A stretch of 64,000 nucleotides of DNA, taken from the NCBI RefSeq assembly GCF_009789195.1, contig NZ_WSTC01000003.1, forward strand, positions 1 through 64,000, written 5' to 3'. This DNA comes from Paenibacillus sp. MMS18-CY102. GTDB taxonomy: Bacteria; Bacillota; Bacilli; Paenibacillales; Paenibacillaceae. The position numbers and the translations under genes are program-made. This document shows, in pieces, positions 43,600 to 50,543 of this stretch (positions are counted from its first letter, which is position 1; each line of letters starts with the position of its first letter). The notes below the pieces were generated by a model. The model saw nothing but the letters and a program-made list of their open reading frames with translations. It did no database searches and had not been told where the DNA came from.

Positions 43600-44457
43600 A
43601 TGGGAAAGAAGTTTCTATACGGAAGCATCTTACTAAATGTAATTTTGATTGGTTTTATCCTTATTTCATCGTTAGAAAGAGGCGAGGACGCCACGAATAG
43701 TGGGAAGGATACTGCCGGTTCCCTATCAGCGGTATCGGTCGCGCCAACTATATCGACCCTAACTTACCCAGATGGATCTGTTTATGAGGGCCAGATGAGT
43801 AACGAGATGGCTAACGGCTTAGGCGAGAAAAGTTATCCGAATGGCAAAGTGTTTACAGGCACATGGAAAAATAATGCTATCGACGGATTTGGCCAAGCTA
43901 CCTCACCTAATGGTTCCTATTATATTGGCCACTGGTTGAAAGGCAAACTTGAGAATATCGGCATTCGCCGGGATAAGGAAGGCAGCTTCTACTACGGTGA
44001 ATTTAAAAATGGGCAGGAATCCGGCCTTGGGACCCTCTATTTGAAAAGCCAAGATGTGTTTATCGGTTCCTGGAAGGACGGCAAACAAAGTGGCCATGGC
44101 ACCTACATCTACAAGGACGGAACTATCTACATCGGCAATTGGGCAGAAGGCAACCAATCCGGGCAAGGCAAACAATTATTTAATGACGGCGACAGCTATG
44201 TCGGTGAATATAAGCTTGGCCAGTTTGAGGGGCAAGGCACCTACATTTTCGGCAATGGCATTCGGTTTGACGGCGTCTGGAAATCCGGCAAGAGAGATGG
44301 GGAAGGTACGCTAACCGATTTAAACCACGTCACCTACATGGGCGAATGGTACGGCGACTGGAACGATAACACGGCTAAAGGCATCGTAACCGCGTATTAC
44401 CCCAATGGCAAAACCGCAAAGGGGCAATATGTGAACGGCAAATTTATTAAACCGTAA
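43600..44457 (+). CDS. Membrane-anchored MORN-repeat protein
   Basis: About 285 residues from the ATG at 43600 (the frame opens at a TTG, 43582). One N-terminal membrane helix (FLYGSILLNVILIGFILIS), a short linker, then about nine MORN repeats of roughly 23 residues (patterns such as YEGQMSNEMANGLGEKSYPNG, FTGTWKNNAIDGFGQATSPNG shortened here). MORN repeats bind lipids or proteins in eukaryotes; their bacterial role is little known. The predicted topology puts the repeats outside the cell. Confidence 0.85.
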   Translation: MGKKFLYGSILLNVILIGFILISSLERGEDATNSGKDTAGSLSAVSVAPTISTLTYPDGSVYEGQMSNEMANGLGEKSYPNGKVFTGTWKNNAIDGFGQATSPNGSYYIGHWLKGKLENIGIRRDKEGSFYYGEFKNGQESGLGTLYLKSQDVFIGSWKDGKQSGHGTYIYKDGTIYIGNWAEGNQSGQGKQLFNDGDSYVGEYKLGQFEGQGTYIFGNGIRFDGVWKSGKRDGEGTLTDLNHVTYMGEWYGDWNDNTAKGIVTAYYPNGKTAKGQYVNGKFIKP

Positions 44458-44493
44458 TGGCGTACATAAACCGAATGAGCTGCAACGCAGGAA

Positions 44494-44530
44494 AACCTTG
44501 ACCGGCCGCGCCGATCAAGGTTCTCTTCAT
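44494..44530 (+). terminator. Probable terminator after the MORN gene
   Basis: AACCTTGA pairs perfectly with TCAAGGTT, followed by CTCTTCATTT; the T-tract is weak. Confidence 0.5.
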
Positions 44531-44549
44531 TTAATGGCGCTGGCGTCCG

Positions 44550-45074
44550 CTAACGCCCGAATACGAGATAACCGCCGTCGTACGTGTGCGTCTTGGATCG
44601 GAACGGCCCGATGCGAAGCACCATTTTATCCATTAGCCGTGTGCCTCCGACCTCATTGCCGTTTCGGTACCCTCTTAAGCTCGGGCCCGGCAGCGTAAAC
44701 TCATCTATGGAGCCATACGTGGACTGGACCGACATCACGACCGAATCCCCCCTGCCCCGCCGCATCGCCGTTATCGCGTATCGGTTATTAAAACGGACAA
44801 TATCGCCAAGCTCCCGCTTATACTCGAACTTCGTGTATTCACTCTCTTCCACCCATGCTAGAAGCTGGGATAAATCGATATCCCGCCAATTCCGGTCCTT
44901 CTTCCGAAACAGCACTCTCGGCACGATGATTCCCGCCACCACCCACAGCAGCGCCCCAATCCAACCCTGCCCGGCAATCAACGCCGTAACCGGCATGATG
45001 ATGAAGAAGAACCCAATATACACAGCGCCTAACCCAGGGCCACCGTTCCGGTTTTTGTAGAAGCGACTGAACAT
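44550..45074 (-). CDS. Two-helix membrane protein of unknown function
   Basis: About 174 residues from the ATG at 45074, eight bases after GGAGG. Two adjacent membrane helices (GAVYIGFFFIIMPVTALIA, ALLWVVAGIIVPRVLF) are followed by a soluble domain of about 110 residues with basic patches. I do not recognise the family. It lies just after the kptA remnant. Confidence 0.6.
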   Translation of the reverse strand: MFSRFYKNRNGGPGLGAVYIGFFFIIMPVTALIAGQGWIGALLWVVAGIIVPRVLFRKKDRNWRDIDLSQLLAWVEESEYTKFEYKRELGDIVRFNNRYAITAMRRGRGDSVVMSVQSTYGSIDEFTLPGPSLRGYRNGNEVGGTRLMDKMVLRIGPFRSKTHTYDGGYLVFGR

Positions 45075-45102
45075 GGTGCGAACCTCCAACTGAATGTTGA
45101 TT

Positions 45103-45425
45103 TTATGAATGGATGGCCGTGATGTAGGCAGGAGGCACGTGGTCGGCCAACCAGATCGAGTCTATTTTAGCCGGAACGGAATGGCCGTACAACGCACGAA
45201 TCTTTCCGGCCTCCAGCTCATGCCGCTTCTTCTCGGATAGGTTAATCATCGTGGCGAGATCCGCTTCGGATACCTCCACCCATTGCGCTTGAAGGCGCAG
45301 GCTATGCAGCAGTTGTTCCACGGTTACCCAGCCTTCCGCGTCCAACTCCAGCTCGAATTCCCACGGCGCATGCCGCAAAGCGTAGGACACTTCTTTGCTT
45401 AATTGGGGTAGTTGATTGATTTCAT
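45103..45425 (-). pseudogene. kptA: Truncated, frameshifted RNA 2'-phosphotransferase (KptA/Tpt1)
   Basis: The N-terminal half of KptA is clear: LSKEVSYALRHAPWEFELELDAEGW..., then KKRHELEAGKIRALYGHSVP. The natural start is the ATG at 45425 (AAGGAG six bases before), but that frame stops after eight codons because a C run (TACCCCAATTAAGC) is one base short; adding one C restores YPQLSKEVSYALRH. The protein also ends at about half the usual 180 residues, before the LYHGT-type NAD-site part. A GTG at 45390 could still start the fragment. The C-run change could be a sequencing error; the truncation is not explained by that. Confidence 0.7.
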
Positions 45426-45458
45426 TAGCCGCTCCTTGTTCATTCCTGCGATTTTCAC

Positions 45459-45956
45459 TTATTTAACGGTCTGGAGCTTCGCGATCTCCTCTTTAAATAC
45501 ATTACGGGGTTCGTAATAATCAATCGGCTTAAAAATCAATCGATTGAGCGATTTCATTCTCTCATGATTATTGTCATATTCCCGTTCTAAGTGCTTCGCA
45601 TATAAATAAAATTCTGTCATTGAACTCCGTACACTTCTGCTATTCGTCTTCGCAATGAGCCACTCCGTACCTGGCTGGAAATAGGATTCAATAGCTTGAG
45701 CTTGAACGCCTTCGCTTAAGAGATATTCGGTAAGGGCTGCTCTGAATTTATCTTTCAGTACATTTAATTGCGAGCTTCTGACTCCGTCAATAATCACGCA
45801 AAGCCGGCTTCTATCATTTATAAAAATAATATGTTTGCGATTATTTAATTTTATAATGTTGGCATGCCAGCTATACAGTAAAGGGATTTTTTCATTTTCA
45901 ACCGGCGTGGCCTTCATATCTTTCATCAAGGTCTTCGTAAATCTGAACATAAGCAT
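45459..45956 (-). CDS. DUF6933-like protein
   Basis: 165 residues. FTKTLMKDMK at the start, then LYSWHANIIKLNNRKHIIFIND, match my memory of the DUF6933 family, whose function is unknown. It is intact, AT-rich, and placed at the border of the fragmented region. A strong RBS is not evident before its ATG. Confidence 0.55.
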   Translation of the reverse strand: MLMFRFTKTLMKDMKATPVENEKIPLLYSWHANIIKLNNRKHIIFINDRSRLCVIIDGVRSSQLNVLKDKFRAALTEYLLSEGVQAQAIESYFQPGTEWLIAKTNSRSVRSSMTEFYLYAKHLEREYDNNHERMKSLNRLIFKPIDYYEPRNVFKEEIAKLQTVK

Positions 45957-45997
45957 TTGAAAAATCAGCCTTTCTCGTAGCGCAGCTTCGTTCTGCC

Positions 45998-46144
45998 TTA
46001 TTTCAGCGTTCTGCCTATTCGGCTAGAATTCTCACTATAATAAATATACCGCAGCTTGCCTATCATGTCGCCCTCTGGCATTGCCCCAAGGGATAAGGCT
46101 GACCATTCCACATATTTATCAATATCGACAAAATTCTGAACCAT
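45998..46144 (-). CDS. Small open reading frame (48 residues)
   Basis: ATG at 46144 to TAA at 45998-46000. The peptide (starting MVQNFVDIDKYVEWSALSLG) has natural composition and starts 18 bp after the stop of the ATP-grasp gene. No RBS is convincing. It may be the remnant of a longer gene. Confidence 0.35.
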   Translation of the reverse strand: MVQNFVDIDKYVEWSALSLGAMPEGDMIGKLRYIYYSENSSRIGRTLK

Positions 46145-46162
46145 AATCAATCTGTTCAATGC

Positions 46163-47080
46163 TTACCACAACAGCCTCTCTTGCGCAGCCAACTTAATGT
46201 TCATATAAAACCGTTCAATATCCGCATTATCCGGCAATCCCGATACTTGACCGTCTCCAAGCTCTATAATAACCCATGCGCCGTCCGCCGTTTTCGCAAT
46301 GTCCATCGTAAAGAACGTGCTCTTGATGGCCTTCGCGACTTGAATGAATGGCCCTAATTCATAGTTTTCAACAGCCTCGCCATAATCGCCCTCATCCCAA
46401 TAGTTCACCACATACACCAACTCACCCATAAAGAAAAATAATCGAAACTCCTTCGACAGCGGCATTTTGCTCTTCGCATGATCGGTTAAAAATTCAAGCG
46501 CAATAAATTCGCGGAACACGACTCCCCCGTTAAGATCTTTGCCTTACAGTTCAAGGAACCGCTCGACAACCCTTCTCGCATGCTCATAATCTGAGGCATC
46601 TGGAATGTAGCATGCTTCCGCCCACTCATGTTTTCGTGACTTCACATAGTCTTTAATGAGAATGGGCGAAGCGCCAAAACGAGCTGCTACTTGCTGAATT
46701 CGATCAGGCTGAAGCTCATCTTTGCTTAACCATTCGGTTCGTGGCGTGAATTCTTGAATAAGCGGGTAAGATTCAGGCAGATAGTGGCAGTGTTTGTAGG
46801 CTTCCGGAGAGTTAATCATTTGAATATTTCGCTCTGCCGCCCCCTCCACCAATAGCCGGTAATGCTCAGGCATCATCATCCAGCCCCTGTACAAAGCATG
46901 CTTTGGAGTGTCCTGTGCACGCACTGATCTCATGGCAGATCTTATATTGTGATCAAGCAATGATTCGAGATCAAGCAGATACACGGAGAAGCCTAGCCTC
47001 TTGCAGGTCTCGTACTCAATGGAGTAGTCGATATCCACCTGCTTTTTGTCTAGTGGATCACTACAAAATAAGATGTTCAC
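46163..47080 (-). pseudogene. ATP-grasp domain protein (R2K family) split by an in-frame stop
   Basis: Two open frames, 46544-47080 and 46163-46519, lie in the same reading frame and are separated only by one TAA (46544-46546) where Gln (CAA) would fit, plus eight sense codons. Joined, they give about 305 residues with the R2K-type ATP-grasp layout: PILIKDYVKSRKHEWAEACY before the stop, then VVFREFIALEFL and EFRLFFFMGELVYVVNYW, ending with DIAKTADGAWVIIELGDGQ (metal and ATP site). A single point mutation probably inactivated it, or the stop is read through. Confidence 0.75.
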
Positions 47081-47187
47081 TTTCTCAGCCTCCTGTCTCC
47101 GTACTTATGATGAATGCTATGTACCATCTAAAACTTCTTAAAAAGATATTCCATAATTGATATAACATCCATTTTACTAACGGACTC

Positions 47188-47268
47188 TTATATTTCTTCG
47201 TTCAAATCACTATCGTTATAGAATGACCCATCAGGCTTCTGGAAGTTAATTAGAACGTAAGGATCAAC
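47188..47268 (-). pseudogene. Coding remnant (about 26 codons)
   Basis: Reading the minus strand into the stop at 47188-47190 gives a natural-looking C terminus (PYVLINFQKPDGSFYNDSD shortened), closed upstream by a TGA. It has no start codon and is likely the tail of a lost gene. Confidence 0.35.
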
Positions 47269-47348
47269 CTCTCACCCCATAAATCATAATGATATCTTTC
47301 AAGCTATCCTTGTTCACACAACCCATTCCAGGGTGCAATCGTTTATAG

Positions 47349-47621
47349 TTAAGAATAAATATAATAATCGAAATTAATAGTTGCTCCAATTTCACTAGCA
47401 AAGTTAATCGTGTCATAATCCAAATAAATTGCGGGCTTATCATTATTCTCAATATTGCTAATCGACCAACAAGTTTCACCTCTTGGACGATTGGCCTTAG
47501 ATAAGTCACCTTTATGATAAACTTCTGTTGGAGCAATATTCAGCATCTCAGTAATCATTTCAGTTGAAAATTCATCACCTAATATAATAAATTCAGCTTT
47601 TACAGTGGTTCCATCTGGCAT
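47349..47621 (-). CDS. DUF4279 protein, probably internally shortened
   Basis: 90 residues. The front (FIILGDEFSTEMITEMLNI, HKGD, ETCWSIS) and the end (PAIYLDYDTINFASEIGA, FDYYIYS) both resemble DUF4279 proteins, which are usually 130-140 residues. The middle helix-rich part between CWSIS and IENNDKPAIY appears to be missing without a frame change. DUF4279 proteins are common near polymorphic toxins and may be immunity proteins. Whether this short form works is doubtful. Confidence 0.55.
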   Translation of the reverse strand: MPDGTTVKAEFIILGDEFSTEMITEMLNIAPTEVYHKGDLSKANRPRGETCWSISNIENNDKPAIYLDYDTINFASEIGATINFDYYIYS

Positions 47622-47769
47622 TTAATCCCTTCGTATTATTTTATGAGGTATCCCGTGGAGTCGTTTCACCTCTCCCACCTTTTCGCATAGCATATTTTTG
47701 ACCTGTTGATTTGTCTACATATAATACGCCCGGTTGTGTGCACAAAGAAATTCACCCATAAGTTACCCA

Positions 47770-47928
47770 TTAGTAATTATTTTTGCCATCAAGCAGTTCT
47801 TTTACATGCAAAACGCATTCTCGCATTAAGGACTCTAGATCAGATAAGTTTGGAGTCCTCCTCTTGATCCAGACCTTCGATCCATTGTAAGCGATAATTC
47901 CTGGTGAAAAATCAATGTCATCAAACAT
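47770..47928 (-). CDS. Small protein translationally coupled to the Imm26 gene
   Basis: 52 residues (starting MFDDIDFSPGIIAYNG), with ATG at 47928 sharing bases with the Imm26 stop (TAATG), and stop at 47770-47772. The peptide looks natural (VWIKRRTPNLSDLESLM, LHVKELLDGK). I do not recognise a family. The coupling suggests it accompanies the immunity protein; it could also be a truncated gene. Confidence 0.5.
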   Translation of the reverse strand: MFDDIDFSPGIIAYNGSKVWIKRRTPNLSDLESLMRECVLHVKELLDGKNNY

Positions 47929-48401
47929 TACAATACTCGATGAACTTGCCTTCCCACATACCCATAACTGGCGAGACCATCAAATCGAGCATATTGCGGC
48001 CTGTGATTTAACTCCTCACCTGCTAAATTATAAAATTTATCTTGTGTTTCGAAATCATCAAAAAAACCATAATCTACGTTCTGTTCCTTAACCGTTACAG
48101 GCTGATTTCCCACTTTTTCAAAATACCCTTTTAGCCAACCTTGAAAGTTCACGACAGTCGGAGCAAACATTAGCTCATGCTCATCCAGATTAGTGGGTAT
48201 TTCTTTCCTATGGGATAAGCAATTGTACATATAGATCAAATTCATGCCTACGAAATTCAAGTTTTTTCCTTGTATGTTCGTTTGAATCACTTTCCCGAAA
48301 TAAAAGTGGCTTTCCTTTGGTTGAATCACGAACACGTCGCCCGCGACTGGACGCTTCCTTGATTTTTTCATCGCAATTAGTTCGGTAAACTCCGTGGACA
48401 T
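47928..48401 (-). CDS. Immunity protein 26 (Imm26) family
   Basis: About 157 residues from the ATG at 48401, which follows AAGGTG; the frame opens at 48452. The family pattern is KKSRKRPVAGDVFVIQ, then FYFGKVIQ. Imm26 proteins protect against RHS/CDI-type toxins. No cognate toxin tip is directly upstream here, so it may be an orphan immunity gene retained against siblings' toxins. Confidence 0.75.
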   Translation of the reverse strand: MSTEFTELIAMKKSRKRPVAGDVFVIQPKESHFYFGKVIQTNIQGKNLNFVGMNLIYMYNCLSHRKEIPTNLDEHELMFAPTVVNFQGWLKGYFEKVGNQPVTVKEQNVDYGFFDDFETQDKFYNLAGEELNHRPQYARFDGLASYGYVGRQVHRVL

Positions 48402-48622
48402 TCGTCGCACCTTCTCTCTCTTATCCCCATCGACAGTACCATCTCGTTCCAAGCTTTTATAAAATCATCAACCTCATTCACAACAATCGGATGTACAGTT
48501 GCATCACGTTCTTCAAGTTGTTCTTGCTGGTATACGGCTTGTTTAATGAAATCCGAGTCAACATTATCGACTTTGTTCCTACTAAGAGTCTGGTTTTCAT
48601 ACTGAAGACAGTCGAATTGCAT
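48377..48622 (-). CDS. Hypothetical protein or gene fragment before Imm26
   Basis: About 81 residues from an internal ATG at 48622, rich in Glu/Asp/Gln (KQAVYQQEQLEERDATVH). It overlaps the end of the gene upstream (48597-48935) and the start of Imm26. It may be the shifted continuation of the upstream frame. No family is recognised. Confidence 0.35.
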   Translation of the reverse strand: MQFDCLQYENQTLSRNKVDNVDSDFIKQAVYQQEQLEERDATVHPIVVNEVDDFIKAWNEMVLSMGIRERRCDECPRSLPN

Positions 48623-48935
48623 TACTAAGCACAGGGGCGAGTACACTGCTTTCAAGCTCAAATCCGATACTTTCTGCTAAAGAAAACACATGCTCATAGC
48701 CGCCCCGGCGATCTTTCTTTGTAGGATAAACAACGTAACCTTTGTTAGATTCCCAGGATAATACAATAAGTTTTTTATTTTTTGAAGCTACCTGGTAACT
48801 CTTCACACCAAATAGCTTAGCCAGAGCAGGTTTTTTCGCTGGGACGGCTGGAACCTTTGAATAGCACAATTCTAACCCCTTAGTTACCTCCGCACAAAAA
48901 TCCTTTTCTTCATACGGGGAGACAAGATGACGCAT
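48597..48935 (-). CDS. Hypothetical protein, possibly truncated immunity-type gene
   Basis: 112 residues (MRHLVSPYEEKDFCAEVTKG at the start). The frame is open seven codons above the ATG and then closed by TAG; the only RBS-like AGGAG touches the ATG, so the true start may have been lost. The central part (KLIVLSWESNKGYVVYPT) looks beta-rich. No family is recognised. Confidence 0.45.
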   Translation of the reverse strand: MRHLVSPYEEKDFCAEVTKGLELCYSKVPAVPAKKPALAKLFGVKSYQVASKNKKLIVLSWESNKGYVVYPTKKDRRGGYEHVFSLAESIGFELESSVLAPVLSNAIRLSSV

Positions 48936-49137
48936 CTCCTCAATTTCAACAATTCCCTACCTTTCTAATCTCCCTATCGAAACAATAAATAAATCATCGC
49001 TTCTCACATCAGAATATATATTCACTTGCCTGTACAATTCGGACTCTTCATTCTCCCCACCTCATTTAAGTTTTGGCGCCTTTGACGATATTACAACAAC
49101 TAGTCGCCCCGTTGAATCATGATCAATTATTTTTTGT

Positions 49138-49479
49138 TTATCCCAGATTCCCCGCGTCCCACTCTTGTAATATCATACTGGATTCCATTCCCAAAAGCCC
49201 TCTTTCCTTAGATAGTTCAACAAGGGTTCTCCGTACCTTCTCAGGTACATAAGAAATAATAGTAAACGCTGCTTTTAATCGAACATAACCATCCTCATGA
49301 TCTAATAGCGTGACGAACTCTTCATATTTAAAATCTGATATTGTTGTAAACTTTAACCGAAGGTTCGTTAACTTTTTAGACTGTTTATTAACTGTTCTGT
49401 GGTCCCCTTCTTTTTGTGCTAAACCATATTTTATTGACGTTTCAATAAACTCATCAATTAACTTTGTGCTCTGCACCAT
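49138..49479 (-). CDS. DUF2019-like HEAT-type protein
   Basis: 113 residues, all helical by pattern. EEFVTLLDHEDGYVRLKAAFTI and ERGLLGMESSMILQEW match the short DUF2019 group, which is found beside RHS toxins and may serve as immunity. AGGGGTG precedes the ATG. It is complete. Confidence 0.6.
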   Translation of the reverse strand: MVQSTKLIDEFIETSIKYGLAQKEGDHRTVNKQSKKLTNLRLKFTTISDFKYEEFVTLLDHEDGYVRLKAAFTIISYVPEKVRRTLVELSKERGLLGMESSMILQEWDAGNLG

Positions 49480-49530
49480 AGTTCACCCCTATAGATTATT
49501 CAAAAGGTTCAAATATCCATCCGTTTTCCG

Positions 49531-49577
49531 TCTACCTTGCCCTTAAATAAATCAGTCCAGATTCATCATCATAAATT
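49531..49577 (-). pseudogene. Short RHS-core remnant
   Basis: The minus strand encodes the RHS signature in part (EIYDDESGLIYLRA), matching 51690-51740 and 54500-54545. It has no start or context and is a relic of recombination. Confidence 0.55.
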
Positions 49578-49639
49578 TCCCAAAGTTTTAAGAGTCAAAT
49601 TACAGGAATATTAAGAATGCAGAATAAGTTAATAACTAC

Positions 49640-50078
49640 TCTGAGTTATCGGTAGCGGCGCATTAATAAGAGCAGCGTTGCCCTATAAAGACATCGCTCA
49701 GAAAACGACTTATCTATATGGCGCAAATGGGGAAATAAGCGAAGCAACAAATCCGTTGGGGCAGAAAACATTATTTTATTACAGCAATTTTTCCTATACG
49801 GCCAATCGTTATGAAGGGAATATGCAACAGACGGTTAGAACCGTAGAGCCAGACGGCAAAGAAACATGGACGTATAAAGATAAATCGGGCCGTACGATTC
49901 GAGTGGCGGATAGGAGCCCGACGAAATTGAGGGTTGCAGTCTAATCCATTCCAGTATACTGGGGAAATTTATGATGATGAGTCTGTGCTGATTTATTTAA
50001 GAGCAAGGTATTATGACCCGAATGATAGGCGGTTTATTAGTGAGCATACGTATGAAGAGGACCAAATAGGCTGGCGAC
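49640..50078 (+). pseudogene. RHS-repeat remnant in opposite orientation
   Basis: A frame from about 49678 to 49944 encodes YD-repeat sequence (TTYLYGANGEISEATNPLGQ, TWTYKDKSGRTIRVADR). In the next frame, from 49939 on, the core end NPFQYTGEIYDDES...LIYLRARYYDPND follows and then degenerates. The join has deleted hundreds of residues of core. It runs opposite to the other cassettes, so inversion or a facing ancestral gene is implied. Confidence 0.7.
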
Positions 50079-50167
50079 GGTGAAATACCGCCTCCAACCT
50101 ATCCGAGTCATATACTATATTGTGGAGGGTCTTTGATTAAAATAATGAATTAGCTACCTTCAAATTG

Positions 50168-50533
50168 TTATATATTTTCTAGATTCCATTCGACATAAGA
50201 TGCCGTAATATTAATTCGATCGCCAGAATTCAATAAAAATTCGAAATTCATTTTTGCATACTGTCCATCTAATATTTCACTTTCAAGTGCGGCATCTTTA
50301 GCAGTGGCTTCGAAAAAGTAAATCCCACTGCCCCAAGGCTCCTCACAGCTGATTGAAAAAAATGAAAATTCTTTAAAACAAAAATGAATCATCTGTTTCT
50401 TTTGCTTTGGAATATTCAATATCGCTGATATAGATACTTCATGACTCTGATAATTGCAATTTATATCTATTAGTTCAGCATCATGTATGTCTAAATCTTT
50501 AAATTCATTCACATTACTTGAATCAACACGCAT
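50168..50533 (-). CDS. Candidate immunity protein for RHS cassette 1
   Basis: 121 residues starting 10 bp after the toxin gene stop. It looks like a mixed alpha/beta domain (LDIHDAELIDINCNYQSHEVSISAI), a pattern seen in small immunity-like proteins; no named family is certain. Position directly after a polymorphic toxin is the main evidence. Confidence 0.55.
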   Translation of the reverse strand: MRVDSSNVNEFKDLDIHDAELIDINCNYQSHEVSISAILNIPKQKKQMIHFCFKEFSFFSISCEEPWGSGIYFFEATAKDAALESEILDGQYAKMNFEFLLNSGDRINITASYVEWNLENI

Positions 50534-50543
50534 GCCTTACACC

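Noticed and set aside
47264-47536. Possible IS3-type transposase tail (YKRLHPGMG phrase)
   Set aside because: The rest of the frame is Ile/Leu low-complexity, there are no catalytic residues or terminal inverted repeats, and it overlaps the DUF4279 gene in another frame.
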